Shown here: positions 1-7,741 of the stretch, piece after piece
How positions within the stretch are numbered: the first letter of the stretch is position 1
Layout: each line of letters begins with the position of its first letter
NCBI GenBank assembly: GCA_030156615.1
Contig: JASGME010000011.1
Location: 1 to 35,470, forward strand
Length of the DNA stretch: 35,470 nt
Reading direction: 5' to 3'
Source: Candidatus Woesearchaeota archaeon
Lineage (GTDB): Archaea; Nanobdellota; Nanobdellia; Woesearchaeales; UBA119
The notes under the pieces: model-generated
What the model was told of the DNA's origin: nothing
Databases searched by the model: none
The model's input: the letters and a program-made list of their open reading frames with translations, nothing else
Made by a program: the position numbers and the translations under genes

Positions 1-75
1 AACCTGAACTCTTTTTCAGAAGTTAAGATAAATGAGACTATCGTTTTTATTGTGCCATTTGCTTTGCTTGGATGA
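1..75 (+). CDS. C-terminal end of an unknown protein (partial)
   Basis: Frame 1 is open from the window edge to a TGA at 73-75, giving 24 residues that end in a hydrophobic stretch (TIVFIVPFALLG). The other two forward frames hit stops within the first 30 bases. The tail could be a membrane segment or a buried strand. Too little is present to assign a family, and it could be a chance open frame. Confidence 0.35.
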   Translation, partial: NLNSFSEVKINETIVFIVPFALLG

Positions 76-109
76 AAAATAGTTCTTATGATTTTTGTGG
101 ATAAAAAAG

Positions 110-117
110 TTTAAATA
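110..117 (+). promoter_or_regulatory. TATA box of the toxin-antitoxin operon
   Basis: TTTAAATA lies 23-30 bp before the ATG at 140, the distance at which an archaeal TATA box places the transcription start on or next to the start codon. The mRNA is therefore probably leaderless. Confidence 0.6.
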
Positions 118-121
118 ATAT

Positions 122-137
122 TAATCCTTAAGGATTA
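122..137. promoter_or_regulatory. Perfect 16-bp palindrome, probable antitoxin operator
   Basis: TAATCCTTAAGGATTA equals its own reverse complement. It fills the space between the TATA box (110-117) and the start codon at 140. Ribbon-helix-helix antitoxins bind short palindromes in their own promoters, and this placement would block initiation. The palindrome is seen; the binding is inferred. Confidence 0.6.
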
Positions 138-139
138 CT

Positions 140-385
140 ATGAAAACTATAGCGATAAAGTTGGCTGAGGATGAGTTTAGAGAGCTTAATGAATTCATTA
201 AGAGAAAGAATTATCCATCTGAATCCGAATTTATACGACACCTTATACTCTCCAGTTTAGATAGTGATAAAAAAGAAAAGAATGGCTGGATGGTTCTTGC
301 AGAGAAATCCATGGAAAAGATCTGGAATAATGAAAAAGATGACAAGGTTTGGAGAGGATATTTGTTATTGCCCAGAAAGATTTAG
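140..385 (+). CDS. Ribbon-helix-helix (CopG-like) antitoxin
   Basis: This 81-residue protein starts with the RHH pattern: a short strand (KTIAIKLAEDEF), then two helices with the turn NYPSESEFIRHLI. The second half is charged and carries two Trp residues, as expected of a flexible segment that wraps a toxin. The gene overlaps the MazF-like toxin gene downstream by 37 bases. The RHH domain should bind DNA, most likely the palindrome at 122-137, and the C-terminal part should neutralise the toxin. The ATG is supported by the TATA box about 26 bp upstream. Family assignment is by pattern; no specific antitoxin subfamily is recognised. Confidence 0.75.
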   Translation: MKTIAIKLAEDEFRELNEFIKRKNYPSESEFIRHLILSSLDSDKKEKNGWMVLAEKSMEKIWNNEKDDKVWRGYLLLPRKI

Positions 386-699
386 TTCTTCTTCCTTTTC
401 CATTTTCAGACCAAACTGGAAGGAAAGTAAGACCTGCAATAGTCATAAGTAATGATGAATTCAATAATAACTCTGAAGATGTTTTAGTTGTCGCGGTCAC
501 ATCAAATATATCTAAAGGGAAATATACTATTCCTTTAACAAATAAAGATTTAGAGGAAGGAAAGCTTAATGTTCCTTGTTGTATAAAGGTTGAGAATATT
601 CTTAAAATAGAGAAGTCAATGATTATAAAAAAGATTGGAAAGATAAAAGGGTATAAGTTGGAGTTTATTAGAAAAATTATCTTTGATATAATTAGATAG
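349..699 (+). CDS. MazF/PemK-family endoribonuclease toxin
   Basis: This 116-residue protein has the MazF/PemK core. KDLVLLPFPFSDQTGRKVRPAIVIS holds the first strand, the loop before it and the conserved Arg-Pro; VVAVTSNI follows, then the late NVPCCIKVENILKIEKSMI block with its KIGKIKG end. The length is normal for the family. MazF proteins cleave RNA at short sequences and stop growth when free of antitoxin. The start is TTG at 349, because the frame is closed by TGA at 340-342 and no ATG or GTG precedes the conserved core. It lies inside the antitoxin gene, which suggests translational coupling. No inactivating change is visible. Confidence 0.85.
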   Translation: MERIFVIAQKDLVLLPFPFSDQTGRKVRPAIVISNDEFNNNSEDVLVVAVTSNISKGKYTIPLTNKDLEEGKLNVPCCIKVENILKIEKSMIIKKIGKIKGYKLEFIRKIIFDIIR

Positions 700-775
700 T
701 CTTTTACTTTCTGTGATCATCTTAGGAAATTGGCTTACTCTTCTTTATGGAAGATTTGATTTTTATCACCAAGAA

Positions 776-1801
776 TTACTCTTTTATAAAATTCTTAATT
801 CTTTCAATGAACAAATCTAAATCATCATGCTTGACCTCAGCACCACAGGCATGCTCATGCCCTCCACCTGAGCCTGAGAGCCCTTGCAGAGCAGCCTCAA
901 CGATAGGTGGCAATTCAACATTAGAAGCCCTTATGCTAAGCTTAAAAATCCCTTTAGTCTCCCTTCCCACAATAATAAGCTTATCAGGAAACAAATAGAG
1001 AAGTTCATTGGATAATTCTTTCGTGAAACTAAATCTTTTGCCTTCGTAAAGATAAATAAGGAAGTTATCCTTTGCAGCCCTCTTTGCCTCCTCTAAATGC
1101 TTATTGTATTCCTTTTCAATACTTTCAACACCCTTATAGATAAACCTCCCGGGAGGACTGCTTTGATGAAGAATTTCGTAAGGAGAATTAACCTTTAAAA
1201 GACTCATTATAGCAGAATTAATCCTCCTAGTGTTGCCCTTAAGCATAAAAGATATTATCTTGATAAGATGTCCAAGTTCGCTCTCAAACAAAGCCTTTCC
1301 CGGCTCTTTTATGCTTGGATCAAGCAAATCAGGATATTCATTGCAGAAATCAGATGAAAACTCGGGAAGAGTCCAGTCGCCAACAGCCCCAACCATTGCC
1401 ATCCAGAGATTCTCCTTAAATACACGATAGGCAATATCAGATACAGGAATATTCATGCCTAAGCTATCCCTAGGATTATAATAGAAGATATCCTTTTTAA
1501 AGCCATTTATCCAGTTCTTTTGCGACTCATGATGATCTATCCATCGCAAAGGAATATCAAGTCCATTAATGAATTCCTCAGAAATGAGAGGCTTGTCAAG
1601 CACAAATACAACATCCGCATTGTACTCCTGAACCTTTCTGAGATAGATAGGCTTCAACTGAGGGCTACTCTTAACAATAACTCCTTTTCCTGCACCTTTT
1701 GCCTTGTAAAACTGGACAAAAGAGCTTAACCCGTCAGGATCATCATCATAGAAGAAGATAGGTCTCTCTGCTCGTTCCACCTCTATTTTAATAGATTGCA
1801 T
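776..1801 (-). CDS. DHH/DHHA1 family phosphoesterase
   Basis: This 341-residue protein has both halves of the DHH superfamily. The N-terminal half carries FYDDDPDGLSS (motif I, usually D-x-D-A-D-G), VFVLDKPL and RWIDHHE (DHH motif). The C-terminal DHHA1 half ends with SGSGGGHEHACGAEV. Members hydrolyse phosphodiester bonds with Mn2+; archaeal ones include RecJ-like nucleases and nanoRNases that degrade short oligonucleotides. The exact substrate cannot be told from sequence. The gene lies 24 bases after the methyltransferase stop, but a TATA-like CTTTAAAAG overlapping that stop lies about 26 bp before this ATG, so it may also have its own leaderless transcript. It converges with the toxin gene. 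Confidence 0.9.
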   Translation of the reverse strand: MQSIKIEVERAERPIFFYDDDPDGLSSFVQFYKAKGAGKGVIVKSSPQLKPIYLRKVQEYNADVVFVLDKPLISEEFINGLDIPLRWIDHHESQKNWINGFKKDIFYYNPRDSLGMNIPVSDIAYRVFKENLWMAMVGAVGDWTLPEFSSDFCNEYPDLLDPSIKEPGKALFESELGHLIKIISFMLKGNTRRINSAIMSLLKVNSPYEILHQSSPPGRFIYKGVESIEKEYNKHLEEAKRAAKDNFLIYLYEGKRFSFTKELSNELLYLFPDKLIIVGRETKGIFKLSIRASNVELPPIVEAALQGLSGSGGGHEHACGAEVKHDDLDLFIERIKNFIKE

Positions 1802-1822
1802 AATCCTGAGGGAAAGAGGCCC

Positions 1823-1831
1823 CTTTTAAAG
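1823..1831 (-). promoter_or_regulatory. Probable TATA box of the DHH gene
   Basis: On the minus strand CTTTAAAAG is centred about 26 bp before the ATG at 1801. It overlaps the stop codon of the upstream methyltransferase gene. It could support a separate leaderless transcript inside the two-gene unit. Confidence 0.4.
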
Positions 1832-2425
1832 CTTTTCCCTGCTTAACTCATAACAATAAAGGGTTTCAAAGAAAAGTCTCGTATCTTTAATGATTCTATG
1901 TGAAATCAGATGCTCGTCAAAAAAATCCTCCAGCCCTTTATTAGATATAGAAGAAGAGATAAGCAGAATCCTTCCATCTGCCTTAAGAAAATCAAAAGCC
2001 TCTTTTAAGAATTCTTCAGTTAACTCAATCCCTCTCTTCCCTCCATTCAGAGCAACATCAGAGCCCTCGTCAGGCAAATAAGGAGGATTAAAAAGAATAA
2101 AATCAAAGATCTTCCCGGTTCTTCCAGATGAAATCCATAATCTTCCCTCTTTAAACTCTATCTTATAATCCTTTAAAAAAGAGAAAAGATTGCTCTCAAA
2201 GAAATAAAGATTCTTGCAACCAATCTTTCTGCTTTCCTCTTCAGCAAATCTTACAGCATCACTATTTATATCAAGCCCTATGCCACATTCAATCCTGTCG
2301 CAAATCCCTTGAAGAACAAAGCCTGTGCCAGAGCCCATCTCAGCTACAATGCCTTTAGCAAGCATCTGAGCACAATCCCTCAGGAGAATGCTATCCTCCC
2401 TTGGAAAATAAACCTCTCCTTTCAT
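1826..2425 (-). CDS. HemK2/PrmC-like class I SAM methyltransferase
   Basis: This 199-residue Rossmann methyltransferase begins VYFPREDSILL, close to the P-x-E-D-[ST]-x-L-L opening of HemK2/Mtq2. It then has the SAM motif AEMGSGTGFV, the acidic end of strand 2 (GIGLDINSDAV) and the catalytic FNPPYLP motif of N5-glutamine and N6-adenine methyltransferases. Archaeal and eukaryal HemK2 methylates the GGQ glutamine of the class I release factor, usually with Trm112; no Trm112-like gene is visible here. The short length matches HemK2, which lacks the N-terminal helical domain of bacterial PrmC. Release-factor methylation is the likely role, but another substrate is possible. Confidence 0.85.
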   Translation of the reverse strand: MKGEVYFPREDSILLRDCAQMLAKGIVAEMGSGTGFVLQGICDRIECGIGLDINSDAVRFAEEESRKIGCKNLYFFESNLFSFLKDYKIEFKEGRLWISSGRTGKIFDFILFNPPYLPDEGSDVALNGGKRGIELTEEFLKEAFDFLKADGRILLISSSISNKGLEDFFDEHLISHRIIKDTRLFFETLYCYELSREKL

Positions 2426-2432
2426 ACAGTAT

Positions 2433-2455
2433 ATATTTCATTCATAATGAAATAT
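2433..2455. repeat. Inverted repeat between divergent methyltransferase and ligase genes
   Basis: Two perfect 10-base arms (ATATTTCATT and its complement) are separated by CAT. The right arm overlaps the minus-strand TATA box at 2452-2459. This could be an operator or a hairpin in divergent transcripts; AT-rich DNA makes chance repeats more likely, but a perfect 10-bp arm with a 3-base gap is notable. Confidence 0.5.
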
Positions 2456-2459
2456 TTAA
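2452..2459 (-). promoter_or_regulatory. TATA box of the HemK2-like gene
   Basis: Minus-strand TTAAATAT lies about 27-34 bp before the ATG at 2425, consistent with leaderless transcription. Confidence 0.5.
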
Positions 2460-2496
2460 GAGTTTCTTATGAAAAAGCGTGAAAATCCTAAAAAAC

Positions 2497-2504
2497 TTTA
2501 AATA
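2497..2504 (+). promoter_or_regulatory. TATA box of the DNA ligase gene
   Basis: TTTAAATA lies 23-30 bp before the ATG at 2527 and no ribosome-binding site precedes the ATG, so the ligase mRNA is probably leaderless. Confidence 0.6.
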
Positions 2505-2526
2505 GGTTTAATCATATAGCCAAATC

Positions 2527-4470
2527 ATGGAATTCAGACAATTCGCAGAACTATGCAGTTCCCTTGAAAAAACATCGTCAAGGCTTAAAAAAACATTCAT
2601 CCTTTCTGAATTCTTTAAAAAGGTTAACGGAGAAGAAGCAGGCATATCCTCACTCATAATCCTTGGAGACTGGTTTCCCGGCGTCTCCAAAAACAAGATT
2701 GGCATCTCTGACAGATTAGTCATAAAAGCAATCTCAAGGTCATTTGGCATATCCGAATCAAGGATAGAGACATTATGGAAAGAGAAAGGAGATTTGGGGG
2801 ATGTAGCAGCCCATTTCAGTTCAAAAAGGGAGCAGGCAACCCTGTTTAAGAAAAAACTTGATTTAAAAGAGGTCTTTGAGACGATTCGTTCAATAGCCTA
2901 TGCCGGAGGAGAAGGCTCAGTATCAGACAAGATTGGAAGACTATCAAAAATAATAACAAATGCCTCTCCAATTGAAACAAGATACATCGTCAGAGCTGTT
3001 CTCGGTGAAATAAGAACCGGTGTTGCAGAATCCATAATAATAGACACATTAAACTGGGCATACCTGCCAAAGGTTGCAGGGGAGCCGGGCCAGTCCGGGA
3101 CATTCCTCATATGCCCGAATTGCAACAACCTAGTTCCATCATTGTCTGAATGCATCTCCTGTGGCCATCCCCTAAAAGGCATAAAAATAGATGACTGGTT
3201 TAAGAAGCAGAATCAGTACGATGCAATAGAACTAACCTTTGAAGAATTCAGGGAAAAATCCAAGCAGTTGACATCAAAAACAATAATAAAAAGTCCAGAT
3301 GCGTCAAAGATAATCAAAGATATTAAAGAAAAACTAAACTTTGCCCTTTATGTCCGCAATAACATAAAAGAGGTTGCAGAATCAGTATTCTCTAAAGGGA
3401 TTGGAGGCTTAGAAAGCTTTGACATTGAAGTCATGAAACCATTCCGTTCAATGCTCTATATAAAGGCAGGCTCATTGAAAGAAGCATTAGATGTCTTAGG
3501 CCCAACCGTGCAGGCAGAATACAAGTATGACGGCTTCAGAATGCAGATTCATAAAAAAGGGGAGAAGGTAAAGCTATTCACGAGAAATCAGGAAGATGTT
3601 ACAGCCCAGTTCCCGGATGTAGTTGAATTAATAAAAGGCCTTGATATAGAATCCTGCGTTTTAGATACAGAAGTTGTTGGGATAACAAAGACAGGAAAGT
3701 TCAAGCCATTTCAGTCAATATCCCAGAGAATAAAGCGTAAATATAACATATATGAATTAGCCAATCAAATCCCTGTTGAGGTCAATGTCTTTGACATTTT
3801 ATACTATAATGGAAAATCAACGATTCATCTTCCATTCAAAGAAAGAAGAAGAATCATAGAAGAGGTTATAAAGCCAATAAAGGGCAAGATAAGGCCGGCA
3901 GTTGCTATTGTTTCATCAGATTTAAAAGAGCTGGAAAAATTCTACGAAGAATGCCTCAATAAAGGACTTGAAGGTGTTATGATAAAAGCCTTGGACAAGC
4001 CGTATTCTCCGGGCAGAAGTGTTGGCTATGGAATGAAAGTCAAGCCAGTCATGGAAACACTTGATGTTGCAATCACGAGAGCAGAATGGGGAGAAGGAAA
4101 GCGTAAAGGTCTTCTTACATCATATTACATAGCAGTTAAAGACAATTCCCTAAAAGAGATAGGGAAGGTGTCAACAGGATTAAAAGAACTGAAGGAGAGC
4201 GGCACAACATATTCAGAGATAACAAAAGAGCTGTTAAAGCATAAAATAAAAGAAGAAGGCAGAATAGTTTTCGTTGAGCCAGCCATTGTTATAGAAGTAG
4301 ATTACGAAGAGATACAGAAAAGTCCAAGTTATTCATCCGGGTTTGCCCTACGCTTCCCAAGGTTTGTCCGCCTTAGGCCTGATAAAGGCATAGATGATGT
4401 TTCCCCAATAAGTCTAGTTAGGCAACTCTATGAAATTCAGAGAGGAAAAGGCAATAGAATCAATCAATAA
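2527..4470 (+). CDS. lig: ATP-dependent DNA ligase with inserted zinc ribbon
   Basis: This 647-residue archaeal/eukaryal DNA ligase seals nicks in DNA replication and repair. It has an N-terminal DNA-binding domain (about residues 1-180 and 270-300), a nucleotidyltransferase domain with catalytic Lys333 in EYKYDGFRMQ, FTRNQEDVT, LDTEVVG and EGVMIKA, and a C-terminal OB fold ending in ALRFPRFVRLRPDK. The family is usually about 560 residues with the catalytic Lys near 250. Here about 85 extra residues (about 180-270) split the DNA-binding domain. They contain CPNC (196-199) and CISC (209-212), a four-Cys zinc-ribbon pattern, then a charged helical stretch. The reading frame is intact. The gene converges with, and overlaps by 11 bases, the transglutaminase-like gene. 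Confidence 0.97.
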   Translation: MEFRQFAELCSSLEKTSSRLKKTFILSEFFKKVNGEEAGISSLIILGDWFPGVSKNKIGISDRLVIKAISRSFGISESRIETLWKEKGDLGDVAAHFSSKREQATLFKKKLDLKEVFETIRSIAYAGGEGSVSDKIGRLSKIITNASPIETRYIVRAVLGEIRTGVAESIIIDTLNWAYLPKVAGEPGQSGTFLICPNCNNLVPSLSECISCGHPLKGIKIDDWFKKQNQYDAIELTFEEFREKSKQLTSKTIIKSPDASKIIKDIKEKLNFALYVRNNIKEVAESVFSKGIGGLESFDIEVMKPFRSMLYIKAGSLKEALDVLGPTVQAEYKYDGFRMQIHKKGEKVKLFTRNQEDVTAQFPDVVELIKGLDIESCVLDTEVVGITKTGKFKPFQSISQRIKRKYNIYELANQIPVEVNVFDILYYNGKSTIHLPFKERRRIIEEVIKPIKGKIRPAVAIVSSDLKELEKFYEECLNKGLEGVMIKALDKPYSPGRSVGYGMKVKPVMETLDVAITRAEWGEGKRKGLLTSYYIAVKDNSLKEIGKVSTGLKELKESGTTYSEITKELLKHKIKEEGRIVFVEPAIVIEVDYEEIQKSPSYSSGFALRFPRFVRLRPDKGIDDVSPISLVRQLYEIQRGKGNRINQ

Positions 4471-5536
4471 ACCTTTCCTTAATAGAATCAAGCCTTTCAT
4501 CAAACAATGCGAATCCAAGCCATTCATCTCTAAAAAAGAGCAAATCATTATCTATTATCACTTCGTATATATAATAAGGAGCATCAAAATCTTCTTCATC
4601 AGCAACAAGAATAGTTTTGTTCCCAATGTAATCAACAAACCTTCCATCCTGAGGCTCTATAAGAACACCCCCATTCAACAATTCAATATCATCAACGCCA
4701 TTAATCTCTTCTTTAGCAAGAGCAATCATACAATGCCCTCCTTTCTCTTCATTAACGCTGTCGTAAAGCATCCCGCAAACTACATAAGGATACTTGTATC
4801 CCTTCAAGAACATTCCATCTGCATATCTCAAATACCAGTTATGCCCAGCATCAAGCCAGAACCTCTTTTCATGCTCAACAGGTTGCCAGCTGTCTAAAAC
4901 AACCTCCCTGCCTCCACATTTTTCAATCAAAAAGGCAAGCTCAGCCCTATAGAACAATGAAAAATCCTCACAATCTCCTCCTCTATGCATCAAAAATTCA
5001 TCAAGGCTTTGCAACTTATCCTGTTCTTCATAGATGCTCGTATCATTAATGTATTCTACATCAAAATACTCAGAATTAACAAGATAAATGCACCCTGTGT
5101 TAATTATGCATAAATCATTATTCTTCTCAATGCATCTGCTCTGTAGCAATCCCTTTAACTTTTCTCTTGCAAAACTGTCATTAATCATATTTATGTTTGA
5201 ATTCATCTCAAACCATTCCATAGATGCCTCAATCTCCCTCTTATATTCATCAATTGTCTTTAACATCTCTTCAGCATCCCTGTTCAACTCAGCATATTCA
5301 CTGCTAAGATTCTCATATTCTTTTTTCAATGCATCTATCTCATTCTCTCTTTCATTTAAAGCATCAAGAATCCTTTTATTCTCTTCTATTAGCCTATTAA
5401 TCTCTTCAGTAGCATTCTCCTTAAAAGATTCAAACTCTGAATTACATTCAACAGCATCATATCTAAATCTAAAAGCAATTGCAACAAGAACAATCATCAA
5501 TACAATCGATGCAGAAATGAATATTTCGCGCTTCAT
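4460..5536 (-). CDS. Membrane-anchored coiled-coil protein with transglutaminase-like domain
   Basis: This 358-residue protein has an N-terminal membrane segment (about residues 5-24), a coiled coil of Glu/Lys/Leu heptads (about 35-110) and a papain-like transglutaminase fold. The likely catalytic triad is Cys189 in GGDCEDFS, His268 in GGHCMIAL and Asp297 in IEPQDG; GHNW at 231-234 also fits the fold. Several extra Cys residues (135, 143, 149, 207) suggest an oxidising extracellular side. Members act as proteases, cross-linking enzymes or amidases; the substrate is unknown. It starts 6 bases after the VWA gene stop, so it is the last gene of the DUF460-MoxR-VWA unit. Its 3' end overlaps the ligase gene. 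Confidence 0.75.
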   Translation of the reverse strand: MKREIFISASIVLMIVLVAIAFRFRYDAVECNSEFESFKENATEEINRLIEENKRILDALNERENEIDALKKEYENLSSEYAELNRDAEEMLKTIDEYKREIEASMEWFEMNSNINMINDSFAREKLKGLLQSRCIEKNNDLCIINTGCIYLVNSEYFDVEYINDTSIYEEQDKLQSLDEFLMHRGGDCEDFSLFYRAELAFLIEKCGGREVVLDSWQPVEHEKRFWLDAGHNWYLRYADGMFLKGYKYPYVVCGMLYDSVNEEKGGHCMIALAKEEINGVDDIELLNGGVLIEPQDGRFVDYIGNKTILVADEEDFDAPYYIYEVIIDNDLLFFRDEWLGFALFDERLDSIKERFID

Positions 5537-5542
5537 CTTTCA

Positions 5543-6712
5543 TCAATTATATCTCTCGTTTAAATAATCTGCGATAACAACCACAGGTATATCCTTAACA
5601 AGTTTTATATCGTACAAATGTCCACCAGTTATATCACAAATCCTTCTTGCTAATCTTCTTCCATCTTCCTTTAAAGAGATTCCAACAATAGATACTCTAA
5701 GGCCAATATCCCTTGCTTTATAAGCACTATCAATAACTGCCTTTTCAGAATTCCTTGATGAAGTATGCATAGCATCGCTAATCATAATCAATTCCTTCTC
5801 TTCATTATGCCTGACAATCTTTGAGCATTCTTCCATAGGCAGGCTAATATCCGTTTGCCCTTTTGGCAAGACCTTCGCAATTGCCATAGCTATCCTCTTA
5901 AAATCCTGTGTCGGTTCTATCACGCTTTCAATCTCCTTGCTGAAGTTTATCAATCCAACCTTGTCAGAATGCCTTATAGCCCAATAAGAAAGCCCAAGAG
6001 CCGCCATCTTTGAATAATAAATCTTCTTCCCGCGCATGGATGCAGATGTATCTAGGGCAAATATTATCTCCATATTAGCCTTCCTCTTTCTCTCAGCCCA
6101 TACAATATCCTTCTCCTCAATGCTCTTATGCTCTCTCTTTAAAGCATTATGCACAGTTTTTGTTAAAAGCAGATCCTTGAATAACTCCTTTCTATTTGGA
6201 GAAACAGCCTTAATATCAAATCCACGAATCTTCTTATGCTGCCTTTCCCCTGAGCTTGGCAGCAACTTGCTCTTCTCTAAATTCTTAAGATAATCCTCAA
6301 TTAGGGAAAGTTCTATCCCGGAATCATTAATCATAGCTTCTTTGTCTAAGAACCCATCTCTCTTTAACTCTTCTATATTTTTATTAATACGCTTTAAAAT
6401 CTCCTTTTGAAACTCAGGAATCCTTATATTTTTCTCAATATAATCATTGCTAAAATCGGATATCTCCCTTATGATGTTCTTACCAAGGAGTTGCTCAGCA
6501 AGCTTGTAATTGCTCACCATCTTCTCAAAAATCATCTCAGGCGTGAAATTAAGCATCCCGCGATTCATCGCCTCTGCAATAAGCTCTCCCTTCTTTTTCC
6601 TTTTCTTCTTTTCATCAAAATCCTTTGATAGCACCCCCTCTCCTTCCCTCTTTTTAGCCTTCTCACTGTTCCTTGTTGGCTTCAACTCCTTGGCCAAGTT
6701 ACCCCGGACCAC
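5543..6712 (-). CDS. VWA-domain protein, partner of MoxR ATPase
   Basis: This 389-residue protein has a very basic N-terminal stretch (about residues 10-45), a helical region, then a von Willebrand A domain from about residue 212. The metal-binding MIDAS is complete: DTSAS (221-225), the Thr of GQTDIS and the Asp of MISDAM. VWA proteins encoded beside MoxR ATPases act together with them as metal-dependent adaptors, like chelatase subunits or CoxE. The gene overlaps the moxR-like stop by 14 bases, a sign of coupled translation. The frame opens at GTG (6712), preceded by AAAGG; a TTG five codons later, after CCGGGG, is an alternative start. No signal peptide, so it is cytoplasmic. Confidence 0.85.
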   Translation of the reverse strand: MVRGNLAKELKPTRNSEKAKKREGEGVLSKDFDEKKKRKKKGELIAEAMNRGMLNFTPEMIFEKMVSNYKLAEQLLGKNIIREISDFSNDYIEKNIRIPEFQKEILKRINKNIEELKRDGFLDKEAMINDSGIELSLIEDYLKNLEKSKLLPSSGERQHKKIRGFDIKAVSPNRKELFKDLLLTKTVHNALKREHKSIEEKDIVWAERKRKANMEIIFALDTSASMRGKKIYYSKMAALGLSYWAIRHSDKVGLINFSKEIESVIEPTQDFKRIAMAIAKVLPKGQTDISLPMEECSKIVRHNEEKELIMISDAMHTSSRNSEKAVIDSAYKARDIGLRVSIVGISLKEDGRRLARRICDITGGHLYDIKLVKDIPVVVIADYLNERYN

Positions 6713-7712
6713 CCAGCCTTTCTTTTAACTTTTCAAAGAAATAATCAGCATTTTTCTTCAAAAATTCCTCTCTTGAAGTATTGAATTCAACAGAAGGTTT
6801 TAAAGAAATCCTGTGAGCAAGAACCGATTCAATTGCCTCTCTAACATCATCTATATCCACTTCTTTCTTATTCTTTATGACAGCATTTGCCTGGGCCCTG
6901 TTATAAAGAGCTATAGTCGCCCTAACAGAAGGCTTCTTATCTATATCAGGATGTCCCCGAAGTTCCCTTATGAATCCTACTATCGCTTTTGAAATCTCCT
7001 CCCTTACATCAATCTCTTTCAATCCCTTTAAAGCCATAATTTCATGTTCCAACTCAAGGCTCTCAGGATAACCAACTGCAATAAAATCTGTCCTGTCAAC
7101 CAACACATCAGGCAAAGCTTCAGTGCTCCTGTCCATAGGATTCATAGTTCCTATAAAGAGAAAATCAGATTCAATATCTATGTCATAGCCGCCGATCGTT
7201 GCCTTCCTCTCAGCCAAAACCTGAAGCAAAGTATTCTGAAGCTTCTCAGGGCATCTATTAATCTCGTCAAAGAAAAGTATCTTCTTGTTAGCCTTAAAAA
7301 TCTTGCCGGGACTGAACGCCTTTATTGACATAGGCCCGAATTCCAGAGCCCTCTTAGGATCAATATCTCCAAAGAGGTCTTCCTCAGTTAGATCAGGGCT
7401 GCCCTGTATCCTGACAAATCTCTCCTCACCCTTTATCTTAATCTTCTTGGATTTTCCGCTCTTGCATAACTCGCACTGAGGCCTGTCTATAGAACAATGA
7501 AATGGGCAATCATAAAGCTCTATCTCGGGAAGCATTCTTGCAATGTTCAGTGCAAGAGTTGTTTTCCCAACACCCGGAGGACCAACAAGTATTATATGAT
7601 GTCCGGCAAACAATGCAGATTTAACATCATGCTTTGCCTTTTCAAGTCCTATTATATCATTAAATTCTACTCCTTTCCTGACAATCTCCCTAATCTCATT
7701 GCTTATATCCAT
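6699..7712 (-). CDS. MoxR/ChlI-type AAA+ ATPase
   Basis: This 337-residue AAA+ ATPase has Walker A GPPGVGKT (44-51), Walker B ILFFDEIN (145-152), the sensor GTMNPMD and the C-terminal lid helices. It matches the MoxR/magnesium-chelatase subunit I clade. A loop after Walker A carries C-x3-C-x6-C-x2-C (C69, C73, C80, C83) next to a His, a probable zinc site also seen in some chelatase-like members. Such ATPases remodel or insert cofactors into partner proteins through a VWA subunit, which is encoded just downstream. The ATG follows GGTGAAAAA, a ribosome-binding site typical of internal operon genes here. The client is unknown. Confidence 0.92.
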   Translation of the reverse strand: MDISNEIREIVRKGVEFNDIIGLEKAKHDVKSALFAGHHIILVGPPGVGKTTLALNIARMLPEIELYDCPFHCSIDRPQCELCKSGKSKKIKIKGEERFVRIQGSPDLTEEDLFGDIDPKRALEFGPMSIKAFSPGKIFKANKKILFFDEINRCPEKLQNTLLQVLAERKATIGGYDIDIESDFLFIGTMNPMDRSTEALPDVLVDRTDFIAVGYPESLELEHEIMALKGLKEIDVREEISKAIVGFIRELRGHPDIDKKPSVRATIALYNRAQANAVIKNKKEVDIDDVREAIESVLAHRISLKPSVEFNTSREEFLKKNADYFFEKLKERLGGPG

Positions 7713-7741
7713 TTTTTCACCTTTATTCTTTAAAAATAGCC

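Noticed and set aside
349-385. Frameshift between antitoxin and toxin genes
   Set aside because: Both proteins have complete, normal-length domains; the overlap is the usual coupled arrangement of such operons.
4430-4897. Plus-strand open frame of 155 codons after the ligase gene
   Set aside because: It is antisense to the transglutaminase-like gene, which has clear motifs, and no promoter or ribosome-binding site supports it.
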